Of a stretch of DNA of 64,000 nucleotides, positions 18,072-29,404 are shown in pieces. Origin of the DNA: Egibacteraceae bacterium (GTDB lineage: Bacteria > Actinomycetota > Nitriliruptoria > Euzebyales > Egibacteraceae); the NCBI GenBank assembly GCA_035540635.1, contig DATLGH010000033.1, forward strand, positions 25,256 to 89,255, written 5' to 3'. Both the position numbers and the translations under genes were made by a program. Below the pieces are notes generated by a model. The model saw only the letters and a list, made by a program, of their open reading frames with translations, was not told the DNA's origin and did no database searches. The number at the start of each line of letters is the position of its first letter. Positions within the stretch are counted from its first letter, which is position 1.

Positions 18072-18469
18072 CGGGCGCCCTCGCCGGAGCGCCCCTCCGC
18101 GACGGCGTGGGCGATCGCGAGCTGCCCGCTCGTCGTCAGCGACACGTGCACCCGCTCGACGCCGAGACGCTCGGCGACCGCGGCCGCGCCGTCGTGAAGC
18201 ACCACCTCGGGTTTGCCGAGCGGGTCGGAGCGCACCTCGATGTCGCGGAACGCGAAGCCGCGCAGGCCGGTGCCGAGCGCCTTGGCCACCGCCTCCTTCG
18301 CCGCGAACCGGGCTGCCAGCCCGCCCACCCTGAGCTCACCGCACCGCGACGTGCAGCTGACCCGCTCCGTCTCGGTGAACAGCCGCGCCGCGAGACCGGG
18401 CGTCCGCCGCAGGGCCGTGCGCATCCGGGCGATCTCCAGGGCGTCCACGCCCACCCCGACGACGCCCAC
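18068..18469 (-). CDS. acpS: Holo-[acyl-carrier-protein] synthase
   Basis: Attaches the 4'-phosphopantetheine arm of CoA to acyl carrier protein. 133 residues, a typical AcpS length. The N-terminal VVGVGVDALEIARM supplies the Mg-binding aspartate D9, and LAARFAAKEAVAKALGTGL (about 66-84) is the second signature with the metal-binding glutamate. VHVSLTTSGQLAIAHAV ends the fold; the usual SLSHD is changed to SLTTS. I choose GTG 18469, giving the normal short N-terminus and leaving 4 bases after the glmS stop. Confidence 0.93.
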   Translation of the reverse strand: MGVVGVGVDALEIARMRTALRRTPGLAARLFTETERVSCTSRCGELRVGGLAARFAAKEAVAKALGTGLRGFAFRDIEVRSDPLGKPEVVLHDGAAAVAERLGVERVHVSLTTSGQLAIAHAVAEGRSGEGAR

Positions 18470-18473
18470 CGCG

Positions 18474-20351
<1,878 letters not shown>

Positions 20352-20440
20352 GCCTACGGTCCTGGCACCTTCCTCGCGGGCGTCCGGCCGCCCTGCCGCT
20401 CGCGCCTCATCGTAGCGACCGGCACGGGCGGCGACCCGTC

Positions 20441-21337
20441 CTACGAGTCAGTGTCGGTGTCGGTGTCCGTGTCGGTCCCGGCGTCGGTGCCGGTGCCTTC
20501 GACGTCCTCGGTCTCCGCGCCGCCCTCGTCGTCGGGAAGCGGCTCGTCGGGCGTCTCCTGGCCGAGCGGCGGGAACACGAGCGGCCCGTCGACCTCGTTC
20601 GGGTCGAGCTCGCCCGGCTGGCCGCCGAGGTGCGGCCCGACGCGCGCCTCGGGCGCCCGCTCGTTGTTCATGTGCTCGCGGATGAAGTTGAGCGCGATGC
20701 CCGGGTCGAAACGGTCGCACATCTGCCGGCGCTCCCAGGCGACGAACGCGAAGTTCTTGTCGTCGTCGAGGGGCTGGTTGTAGGGCGCGACGACGATCTC
20801 CTGGTCGCCGTCGTCGATGCGCTCCTGCGCGAACTCCTTGAGGGCGGCGATGTCGTCGGGGTCGGCGCCCTCGTCGTACCACATGACGACGTAGCCGTGC
20901 TCGAGGTTGTGGGTCGTCACGCGCTCGTCGACGTACTCGTCGTACACGCCGGTCGCCACGACGCTCGCGATGTGCTGCCCCGACGTGGTCGGCAGGTGGT
21001 CGTAGACCCCCTCGGGCGGGTTCGCCGCGAGCTCGCCCTCGCCGAAGTGGCCGGCGCCGAGCGGAGGCATCTCCTCGTCGGTCGTGCAGCCGAGCTCCTC
21101 GAGGCGCGCCTGGGCGGCCTCGATCAGCTCCTGCTCGGCGCGGCGCTCCTCGATGTTCTGCCAGACGAAGTAGCCGACCGCGCCGATCAGCAGCAGGCCG
21201 ACGAGCAGGTACGCGCCCATGCGCTTGCGTCGGGCGGCTGCCGCTGCGGCGCGCTCCGCCTCGAGGCGTTGGGCGCGCCGTGCCTTCTGTCGTTCGCGCT
21301 TGCTCTGGGCCTCGTCGGGTGACTGCTCGTCGGACAC
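20441..21337 (-). CDS. DUF3105 single-pass membrane protein with Thr-Asp repeat tail
   Basis: 298 residues. A highly charged N-terminal helix (about 1-40, Arg/Glu/Ala-rich) precedes one membrane segment (about 41-60, YLLVGLLLIGAVGYFVW). The extracytoplasmic part holds the DUF3105 core: HLPTTSGQHIASV, GVYDEYVDERVTTHNLEHGYVVMWY, APYNQPLDDDKNFAFVAW, and the late FIREHMNNERAPE. The histidine-rich HNLEHG motif could bind a metal, which is inference. The tail is acidic and ends in repeated Thr-Asp pairs encoded by a short tandem repeat. Family function is unknown. Confidence 0.85.
   Translation of the reverse strand: MSDEQSPDEAQSKRERQKARRAQRLEAERAAAAAARRKRMGAYLLVGLLLIGAVGYFVWQNIEERRAEQELIEAAQARLEELGCTTDEEMPPLGAGHFGEGELAANPPEGVYDHLPTTSGQHIASVVATGVYDEYVDERVTTHNLEHGYVVMWYDEGADPDDIAALKEFAQERIDDGDQEIVVAPYNQPLDDDKNFAFVAWERRQMCDRFDPGIALNFIREHMNNERAPEARVGPHLGGQPGELDPNEVDGPLVFPPLGQETPDEPLPDDEGGAETEDVEGTGTDAGTDTDTDTDTDS
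20451..20497. repeat. Short tandem repeat encoding the Thr-Asp tail
   Basis: Imperfect 6-bp units of the type GTCGGT run through this stretch and translate on the minus strand as alternating threonine and aspartate at the end of the DUF3105 protein. Such a repeat may change length by slippage without breaking the frame, since the unit is two codons. Confidence 0.8.
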
Positions 21338-21444
21338 GGTGACGTTCGTCCTCTCTGTGGTCGCAGCAGGCGCGCGCGGCCCGTCGCGGGTCGTGGCGGG
21401 GCTCGCAGCCCGTGGCTGCGCCCGCCGGCAACATGCCCGCCAGT

Positions 21445-22455
21445 CTAACGACCGCGATCGTCGGATGGCTCCGCCGGGCGGCCCCCCACGACGACGACCG
21501 TGGCCTCCTCGCCGGGACGGGGCGGGCGGCGGGCCGCGAGGTAGCCGAGGTCGACGAGGGCGGCGATGGCCGCGCCCGCGCCCGCGCCGGCGTCGAGGTC
21601 GGGCCCCGCGACGGCGACGACCCCGCCGGCCGACGCCACGCGCACCCCCGCGCCGCCGACCCGTCGCGCCGCGCCGGCGGCCCGCTCGAGGTCGGCAGGG
21701 TCGACGCCCGCGGCCACCGGGCTCGCCGTCCCGAGGGTGTCCGCCAGCGCGCCGCGCCCGCGCCGGAACAGGTCGTCCTCGGGCCGGCGGCGCAGCAGGC
21801 CCGCGCCGGCCCGCTCGTCGGCCTCGTAGACGTAGCCCCGCACGACCACGACCGGGACCCCGTCGGCCTTGCGCCGCACGAGGTCGGCGGCGGCCGCGAG
21901 CTCGTCGGCGACAGCCACGCAGGTCGCCTCGAGGCGGTTGCCGTGGCGGTCGACGCCGCCCCGCTCGTCACGGAGCGGGTGCAGGCCCGCCACGCCGATG
22001 GCGACGTCGGTCACGCCGGTCCGCCACGGACGCCCGAAGGTGTCGGCGACGATCACCGCGACCTCGACCCCGGCCACCGCACGCAGGCCGGCGCGCAGCG
22101 CCCGGGCGCTGCGGTCGGGGTCGGCGGGCAGGCGCAGGAACGCGCCCCCGGGGACGTTGGAGGCGTCGATGCCCGCGTTCGCGCACACGAGGCCGTGGCG
22201 GGTCTCCACGACGAGCGCCCCGGGGGCGTCGACGACGACGCGGGCGGCCTCCGCGCGCGCGAGCCGGCGGCGGGCCGCGGCGCGGTCCTCGCCGGGCCGC
22301 GCCCACAGCAGCGCCCCCTCGGCCTTGCTCACGACCTTCTGCGCCACGACGACGACATCGCGGTCGCGCAGGTCCGCGCGGGCCGCGACGAGCGCGGCGA
22401 GGTCGTCGCCCGCGCTCACCTCGGGCAGGCCGCTGACGGGCAGGACGGTCAGCAC
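21445..22455 (-). CDS. cofE: Coenzyme F420-0:L-glutamate ligase (CofE/FbiB N-domain type)
   Basis: Adds gamma-linked glutamate to F420-0. 336 residues. Core motifs in about 1-240: PVSGLPEVSAGDDLAALV, VVVVAQKVVSKAEGA, NAGIDASNVPGG, VIVADTFGRPWRTGVTDVAIGVAG and [25 protein letters not shown]. Actinobacterial FbiB usually carries a further nitroreductase-like domain of about 200 residues; here only about 90 Ala/Gly-rich residues follow, without that domain's motifs. GTG 22455 gives a 7-base overlap with cofD, so the two are translationally coupled. An F420-using metabolism is implied. Confidence 0.9.
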   Translation of the reverse strand: MLTVLPVSGLPEVSAGDDLAALVAARADLRDRDVVVVAQKVVSKAEGALLWARPGEDRAAARRRLARAEAARVVVDAPGALVVETRHGLVCANAGIDASNVPGGAFLRLPADPDRSARALRAGLRAVAGVEVAVIVADTFGRPWRTGVTDVAIGVAGLHPLRDERGGVDRHGNRLEATCVAVADELAAAADLVRRKADGVPVVVVRGYVYEADERAGAGLLRRRPEDDLFRRGRGALADTLGTASPVAAGVDPADLERAAGAARRVGGAGVRVASAGGVVAVAGPDLDAGAGAGAAIAALVDLGYLAARRPPRPGEEATVVVVGGRPAEPSDDRGR

Positions 22456-23372
22456 AGCGCGAGAGCGGCCCGGGCGACGTCCTCGGCGACCGCGGGGGTA
22501 CGCATGATCGTGTCGGTCACCGCGACCCGCAGCCCCCTGGCCTCGAGTGCGGGCGCCGCGCCCTCGTCCGCACGGTCCATCACCCACCCGTCGAGGAAGT
22601 CGGCGTAGAGGCCCGCCACGCCCGCCGCCGAGGTGCCCGCGCCGGCGGCGGGCAGCAGCCGGTCGGCCATGCCCCGCACGACCCTGCCGCCCACGATGGG
22701 CGACACCCCCACCACCGTCGGGTCGACGAGCGCGTCGCGGATGCCCGGCACGGCGAGGATCGTGCCGATCGACACGACGGGGTTGGAGGGGCAGAGGAGC
22801 ACCGCGTCGGCCGCGGCCATCGCCTCGAGCACGCCGGGAGCCGGGCGCGCGGCATCGGCACCGTCGAGGCGGACCGCGGCGACGCGCGGCTCGCCACGCT
22901 CGCGGATCCACCACTCCTGGAAGTGGAGGTCCCGCCCGTCCGCCGTGCGGATGCGCGTCGCCACGGTGTCGTCGGTCATGGGGAGCAGCCGAAGCCCGAG
23001 TCCCCAGGCGGCGGCGATGGCCGCGGCGGCCTCGCTCGGCGTGCCGCCACCGGCGAGGATCTCCGAGCGGACGAGGTGGGTGGCGAGGTCGCGGTCGCCG
23101 AGGGTGAACCAGTCGGGGCGCCCGTAGCGCTCGCGCAGCTCCGTGCTCACCGTCAGCGTCTCGCCGGCCCGGCCCCAGCCCTGCTCCGGGTCCGCGCCAC
23201 CGCCGAGGGTGTAGCAGATCGTGTCGAGGTCGGGGCTGATCCGCAGGCCGTGCACGACGAGGTCGTCGCCGGTGTTGGCGACGACCGTGAGCGCCGACGG
23301 GTCAACCACCCGCACGAGCCCGGCGAGAAACCGCGCTGCGCCGATGCCTCCGGCGAGGGCGACGACCTGCAT
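22449..23372 (-). CDS. cofD: F420 lactyl/enolpyruvyl phosphotransferase (CofD/FbiA)
   Basis: Joins the activated 2-phospho-acid to deazaflavin Fo to make (dehydro)F420-0. 307 residues. VVALAGGIGAARFLAGL opens the nucleotide-binding fold, VANTGDDLVVHGLRISPDLDTICYTLGG (about 32-59) is the signature for substrate and metal binding, FTLGDRDLATHLVRSEIL follows, and LLCPSNPVVSIGTILAVPG near 195 is also family-typical. It precedes and overlaps cofE. The Fo synthase gene fbiC is not in this window. It is divergent from the FtsH-like gene with 125 bases between starts. Confidence 0.94.
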   Translation of the reverse strand: MQVVALAGGIGAARFLAGLVRVVDPSALTVVANTGDDLVVHGLRISPDLDTICYTLGGGADPEQGWGRAGETLTVSTELRERYGRPDWFTLGDRDLATHLVRSEILAGGGTPSEAAAAIAAAWGLGLRLLPMTDDTVATRIRTADGRDLHFQEWWIRERGEPRVAAVRLDGADAARPAPGVLEAMAAADAVLLCPSNPVVSIGTILAVPGIRDALVDPTVVGVSPIVGGRVVRGMADRLLPAAGAGTSAAGVAGLYADFLDGWVMDRADEGAAPALEARGLRVAVTDTIMRTPAVAEDVARAALALC

Positions 23373-23497
23373 CGCCGCGGATCCTATCCGGCACCCGAGG
23401 TGGCAGGCGACGGGCGGACGCCGAGGTGCTGCTGTTGCTCAATGAGCGAAACATGTAGCGTTGTCGCGTACTGCCTACCGCCCATCGGCCGGGAGCC

Positions 23498-25060
23498 ATG
23501 AACTTCTTCCTCGAGATCGTCACCAGAGTCGAGTTCATCGTCGCGGTCGTCGTCATCGTCGGCGGCACCCTCGCCATCCTGCTCGTGCAGCGCCGCAAGG
23601 CGCGGGCGGCGCGCGCGGACCAGCGGCCCGCGCTCCAGCCGGTGCCGGTGCCCACGGCCGACGACGAGCACGTCGCGGTCCCCGTCGCGAGCGCCGACCA
23701 TCCGCGGGTGACGTTCGCGGACGTCGCCGGCCTCGACGACGCGATCGCCGAGCTGCAGGAGGTCAGCGAGTACCTCGCGGACCCGGACCGCTTCCGGCGC
23801 CTCGGCGCCGAGCTGCCCAAGGGCATCCTCCTGCACGGCCAGCCCGGCTGCGGCAAGACGCTGCTCGCCCGGGCGCTCGCCGGCGAGACCGGCGTGCCGT
23901 TCTTCTCCGTGTCGGCGTCGAGCTTCGTCGAGAAGTACGTCGGTGTCGGCGCCGCCCGGATCCGCAAGCTGTTCGAGCAGGCGAAAGCGGCCGCGCCGTC
24001 GATCATCTTCATCGACGAGCTCGACGCCCTCGGCAGCCGCAGCAGCTCCGAGGCGCAGGGCGAGCGGGAGTTCGACCACTGCCTGAACCAGCTGCTCGTC
24101 GAGATGGACGGCTTCGCCGGCACCGCCGGCGTGCTCGTCGTCGGCGCGACGAACCGTCCCGAGCTCGTCGACCCGGCGCTCATCCGCCCTGGCCGGTTCA
24201 ACCGGAGCATCGCCATCGACCGGCTCGACCGCGACGGGCGCGAGCAGGCGCTGCTGCTCCACGCCGGGAAGCGCCGGGTGTCACGCAACGTCGACTGGAC
24301 CGAGGTCGCGAACCAGACCGCGGGGCTGTCCGCCGCCGACCTCGCCAACCTCGTGAACGAGGCGGCGCTGCTCGCCGCCCGCCGCCACCACCCGCTCGTG
24401 TCGGCCGACGACGTCGAGGAGGCCATCACCCGCGTCCACGCCGGCCTGCGCCGCCCGCGGATGCTCAGCGAGGAGGAGAAGGAGATCGTCGCCGTGCACG
24501 AGGCGGGTCACGCGCTGCTGTCGCTGCTGCTGCGCGGCGCGAAGCCCCCCGCCCGCGTCTCGATCGTGAGCCGCAGCGGCGCGATGGGCAAGTCGTTGTG
24601 GGCCACCGACGACGACCAGATGATCCTCACGAAGCGCCAGCTGCTCGCCCAGCTCATCCTCCTGCTCGGCGGCCGCGCGGCCGAGCTCAACACCTTCGGC
24701 GAGCCGAGCACCCGGGCCGAGGACGACCTCGAGCAGGCCGCCGCGGTGGGCCGGCGCATGGTCGAGCGCTGGGCGATGACCGGTCGGTTCGAGCTCGCCG
24801 GCGGCAAGAAGGACTCGGTCGCGCGGCAGTTCGAGGGCAGCGCCGGCGGGCAGGAGGTCCGCCAGCTGCTCGCGCAGGCCGAGCGGGCTGCCCGGGTGAT
24901 CCTCGGCGACCACGCCGGCCGGCTGCGCCTCATCGCCGGGGCACTGCTCGAACGCGAGACACTCACCGCCGCCGAGCTCGACGAGCTCGGGCGGGGCGTG
25001 CCGCTCACGCAGGGCGTGCCCGAGCCCGTTCGGCGCCCGCTGCGGCTCCGGGGCGCGTAG
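23498..25060 (+). CDS. FtsH-like AAA+ zinc metalloprotease, short single-membrane-span form
   Basis: 520 residues against about 610-760 for standard FtsH. One membrane segment (about 12-30) is followed directly by a basic cytoplasmic flank, so the usual periplasmic domain and second span are absent. The AAA+ core is intact: Walker A GQPGCGKT 114-121, pore loop FVEKYVGVG, Walker B IIFIDE 169-174, and the second region of homology ATNRPELVDPALIRPGRF. The protease has HEAGH at 334-338 and the third zinc ligand D410 in TRAEDDLEQA. It should be an active ATP-dependent protease. A GGGAG motif precedes the ATG. Targets are unknown. Confidence 0.9.
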   Translation: MNFFLEIVTRVEFIVAVVVIVGGTLAILLVQRRKARAARADQRPALQPVPVPTADDEHVAVPVASADHPRVTFADVAGLDDAIAELQEVSEYLADPDRFRRLGAELPKGILLHGQPGCGKTLLARALAGETGVPFFSVSASSFVEKYVGVGAARIRKLFEQAKAAAPSIIFIDELDALGSRSSSEAQGEREFDHCLNQLLVEMDGFAGTAGVLVVGATNRPELVDPALIRPGRFNRSIAIDRLDRDGREQALLLHAGKRRVSRNVDWTEVANQTAGLSAADLANLVNEAALLAARRHHPLVSADDVEEAITRVHAGLRRPRMLSEEEKEIVAVHEAGHALLSLLLRGAKPPARVSIVSRSGAMGKSLWATDDDQMILTKRQLLAQLILLLGGRAAELNTFGEPSTRAEDDLEQAAAVGRRMVERWAMTGRFELAGGKKDSVARQFEGSAGGQEVRQLLAQAERAARVILGDHAGRLRLIAGALLERETLTAAELDELGRGVPLTQGVPEPVRRPLRLRGA

Positions 25061-25172
25061 CCCGGGGGACACGGTCCAGGGCCCCCGTGGCCGCTGGACC
25101 TCGATCGCCGCTCCCGATTCACCCACGGCACGACCGTATGCTGCGGCGAGCAGGAGGGGGGAGGTCACGCAC

Positions 25173-26588
<1,416 letters not shown>

Positions 26589-26636
26589 GAGGAGCCTGAC
26601 CGTGACCACCGCCGTCGACGCCGTGCGAGCTGCGCG

Positions 26637-27017
26637 GTGAGCGCCGTCCCCCCGTCCCCGCCCGGCTACGGGGCGGCCCCGTCGTCGGAGTCCCGCAACT
26701 GGGCCCTCGCCGCGCACCTCTCGGCGTTCGTCGTGTTCCTCGGGCTGCCGCTCCCCTTCGTCGGTCCCCTCGTCGTGTGGCTCGTCCGCCGCGACAGCGA
26801 CCCCTACGCGAGCGCGCACGCGAAGGAGGCGCTGAACTTCAACCTCACCGCGATGATCGCCTTCATCGTCGCGGGCGCGAGCCTGTTGCTGCTCATCGGC
26901 TTCCTGCTCCTGCCCGCCGTCGGCATCGTCTGGCTCGTGCTCGTCATCATCGGGGCGGTCAAGGCGAGCAACGGCGAGCTCTACCGCTACCCGCTCACCA
27001 TCCGGTTCGTCACCTAG
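26637..27017 (+). CDS. DUF4870 small membrane protein
   Basis: 126 residues with three to four hydrophobic segments. The pattern ESRNWALAAHLSAFVVFLGLP, then PLVVWLVRRDSDPYASAHAKEALNFNLT, then a paired C-terminal hydrophobic region ending in RYPLTIRF, is typical of DUF4870/Tic20-like proteins. The start is a GTG with a weak ribosome site. It lies 48 bases after the permease and 5 bases from the convergent aldolase stop. Function unknown; some relatives have been linked to protein or phospholipid handling without clear proof. Confidence 0.82.
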   Translation: MSAVPPSPPGYGAAPSSESRNWALAAHLSAFVVFLGLPLPFVGPLVVWLVRRDSDPYASAHAKEALNFNLTAMIAFIVAGASLLLLIGFLLLPAVGIVWLVLVIIGAVKASNGELYRYPLTIRFVT

Positions 27018-27022
27018 ACTCG

Positions 27023-27871
27023 TCACCTCTGGAGCGGGGTCGCCCTCAGGACGGCGAGCAGGCGCGCGACCTCGTCCGTCACCGCCTCCCGTGCCGCGCC
27101 GAGGTACGCGCGGGTGTCTACGACGTCCGGATGGGCGTCCAGGTAGGCGCGGACCGCCCGGGTGAACGCGTGGTTGAGGTGGGTGGCGATGTTCACCTTC
27201 GTGATGCCGGCCTCCACGGCCCGCGTGAGGTCCGCGTCGGCGACCCCCGAGGAGCCGTGCAGCACGAGCGGCACGTCGACGGCCTCGCGGAGCCGCGCGA
27301 TGAGCGGGAAGTCGAGTGCCGCATCGCGGGTCGTCATCGCGTGCGACGTGCCGACGGCGACCGCCAGCGCGTCCACTCCCGTCGCGGCGACGAACCGGGC
27401 GGCCTCCTCGGGCTCCGTGCGGGCCCCCGGCGCGTGGACGCCGTCCTTGCCGCCGATCTCGCCGAGCTCCGCCTCCACCCACACCCCCCGCCGGTGGCAG
27501 GTCGCGACGACCTCGGCGGTCGCTGCGACGTTGCGGTCATAGGGCTTCCGGGAGGCGTCGAACATCACCGAGTGGAAGCCGAGGTCCACGGCCTCCGCGA
27601 CGAGCTCCGCCGACTCGGCATGGTCGAGGTGGACCGCGACGGGCACGGCCGCGCGGTGACCGACGGCGAGGGTCGCACGGCCGAGCGGTTCCAGGCCCCC
27701 GTGGTAGGCGACGGCGTTCTCGCTGATCTGGAGCACCACCGGGCACGCCGCCCGGGCTGCGCCGGCGACGAGCGCCTCGGCGTGCTCGAGCTGGATGACG
27801 TTGAACGCGGCCACGCCGCCACCCGCCGCGGCGGCAGCCGCGACGATGTCACCGGTGGCGCGCAGGGGCAT
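27023..27871 (-). CDS. Class II (zinc) aldolase, tagatose/fructose-bisphosphate type
   Basis: Cleaves a ketose-1,6-bisphosphate to glyceraldehyde-3-phosphate and dihydroxyacetone phosphate. 282 residues, close to GatY/KbaY (about 285) and shorter than FbaA. D83 and zinc ligand H84 are in VHLDHAES; EAELGEIGGKDG at 134-144 follows; H177 in AVGTSHA and H205 in LVLHGSSGV complete the zinc site; GITKVNIAT at 222-230 binds phosphate. The start at 27871 is 45 bases from the divergent FGGY kinase start. With the kinases next door it likely ends a ketose pathway. Tagatose versus fructose specificity cannot be read. Confidence 0.88.
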   Translation of the reverse strand: MPLRATGDIVAAAAAAGGGVAAFNVIQLEHAEALVAGAARAACPVVLQISENAVAYHGGLEPLGRATLAVGHRAAVPVAVHLDHAESAELVAEAVDLGFHSVMFDASRKPYDRNVAATAEVVATCHRRGVWVEAELGEIGGKDGVHAPGARTEPEEAARFVAATGVDALAVAVGTSHAMTTRDAALDFPLIARLREAVDVPLVLHGSSGVADADLTRAVEAGITKVNIATHLNHAFTRAVRAYLDAHPDVVDTRAYLGAAREAVTDEVARLLAVLRATPLQR

Positions 27872-27916
27872 GCTCCGTATCCTCTCACGCGACGTCGAGG
27901 ATGCAGGGAGGTGCCC

Positions 27917-29404
27917 GTGCCGCGCCGGCTCGTCGCGGGGGTCGACTCGTCGACGCAGGCGACCAAGGTCGTCCTCGTCGACGTCGACGACGGCGGACTC
28001 GTGGCCACCGGGCGCGCAGCGCACGAGGTCACCGGCGTGCACGGCGTCCGCGAGAGCGACCCGACGCGGTGGTGGGCCGCGCTCGGTGAGGCCCTCGCCA
28101 TGGCGGGCCACGGAGCCGACGTCGCCGCGCTTGCCATCGGCGGCCAGCAGCACGGGCTCGTCGTCGCCGACGCCACCGGCACGCCGCTGCGCCCGGCGAT
28201 CCTCTGGAACGACACCCGGGCCGCTGCGGAGGCGCGCGACCTCGTCGACGCGCTCGGCGGGGGCGAGGCGTGGGCCCAGGCGGTCGGCAGCGTCCCCGTC
28301 GCCGCGTTCACCGTCAGCTCCTGGGCGTGGCTGCGCCGCTACGAACCCGCGGTGGCCGACGCGACGCGCGCCGTGCGCCTGCCCCACGACTTCCTCACCG
28401 AGCAGCTGACCGGTCGGGCCGTCACCGACCGTGGCGACGCGTCGGGAACCGGCTGGTGGTCGCCGCTCACCGGAGCCTACGTCACCGAGATCCTCGACCT
28501 GCCGCTCGTCCGGCTCGACCCGGCGCCGCTGCCCGGAGTGGCCGCCTGGCAGCGTCCCGCAGGGGAGGTCACCGCCCAAGCCGCCGGCGCGACCGGGCTG
28601 CCGGCCGGCGCGCTCGTGGGTGTGGGCACGGGCGACAACATGGCCGCCGCCCTGGGCCTCGGGCTGCGCCCCGGCGAGCCCGTCATGAGCTTCGGCACGT
28701 CGGGGACCGCCTACGTCGTGTCGACGGCGCCGACGGCTGACCCGACGGGGGTGGTGGCGGGCTTCGCCGACGCCACCGACCGCTACCTGCCGCTGGCCTG
28801 CACGCTGAACTGCACGCTCGCGGTCGACCGCGTGGCCGCCTGGCTCGGCCTCGACCGTGAGGCGGTCGAGCCGGGAGGCGCCGTGGTCGTCCTGCCCTAC
28901 CTCGACGGGGAGCGCACCCCCGACCTGCCCCACGCTCCCGGCACGATCACCGGGTTGCGCCACACGAGCACGCCCGGCCACATCCTGCTCGCCGCCTACG
29001 AGGGCGCTGTCTCCTCGCTGCTCGACGCGCTCGGGCGCGTCGAAGCGCTGTCCTCGCCGAGCGTCGCCGACGCACCGCTCCTGCTCGTCGGCGGCGGCAG
29101 CCGGGGGCGGGTATGGCAGGACGTCACCGCGCGGCTGTCGGGGCGGACGCTGCACGTGCCCGACGCCGAGGAGCTCGTCGCCCTCGGCGCGGCCGCGCAG
29201 GCGGCCGGTCTCCTCACGGGCGAGCGCCCCGACGAGATCGCGCGCCGGTGGGGGACCCGCTGTGGCCGGACCGTCGAGGCGCCGCCGCGCGACGAGGCGA
29301 CGTGGGCGCGCATCCGGTCGGTGCGCGCCGGGCTGGAGGCCTACAACCACGCGCCGCCCGGCTCGCCGGCCGAGGGCTACACAACGGGGACGGCCTCCAC
29401 CTGA
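27917..29404 (+). CDS. FGGY carbohydrate kinase, xylulokinase-like
   Basis: Phosphorylates a ketose or related sugar. 495 residues. VAGVDSSTQATKVVLVD is the N-terminal phosphate-1 loop, ALAIGGQQHGLVV and LWNDTRAAAEA follow the XylB pattern, VGVGTGDNMAAALG contains the catalytic aspartate, MSFGTSGTAYVVS is phosphate-2, and LVGGGSRGRVWQDVTARLSG the adenosine motif. The GTG start has GGGAGGTG about 4 bases upstream. Its 3' end overlaps the convergent PfkB gene by 28 bases. XylB is the closest pattern, but the nearby two kinases and aldolase also fit tagatose or fructose as substrate. Confidence 0.87.
   Translation: MPRRLVAGVDSSTQATKVVLVDVDDGGLVATGRAAHEVTGVHGVRESDPTRWWAALGEALAMAGHGADVAALAIGGQQHGLVVADATGTPLRPAILWNDTRAAAEARDLVDALGGGEAWAQAVGSVPVAAFTVSSWAWLRRYEPAVADATRAVRLPHDFLTEQLTGRAVTDRGDASGTGWWSPLTGAYVTEILDLPLVRLDPAPLPGVAAWQRPAGEVTAQAAGATGLPAGALVGVGTGDNMAAALGLGLRPGEPVMSFGTSGTAYVVSTAPTADPTGVVAGFADATDRYLPLACTLNCTLAVDRVAAWLGLDREAVEPGGAVVVLPYLDGERTPDLPHAPGTITGLRHTSTPGHILLAAYEGAVSSLLDALGRVEALSSPSVADAPLLLVGGGSRGRVWQDVTARLSGRTLHVPDAEELVALGAAAQAAGLLTGERPDEIARRWGTRCGRTVEAPPRDEATWARIRSVRAGLEAYNHAPPGSPAEGYTTGTAST

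Noticed and set aside
15594..18197. An 867-codon open frame on the plus strand
   Set aside because: It lies antisense to alr and nnrD, has an Arg/Gly/Asp-biased composition and no domain; in such GC-rich DNA the frame opposite a real gene rarely meets a stop.
20352..20440. Possible glmS ribozyme
   Set aside because: The 89-base gap is too short for the ribozyme core and shows none of its conserved segments.
26777..27916. In-frame upstream extension of the FGGY kinase frame back to 26777
   Set aside because: It crosses the DUF4870 and aldolase genes in the wrong frame or strand; the GTG at 27917 with its ribosome site is the true start.
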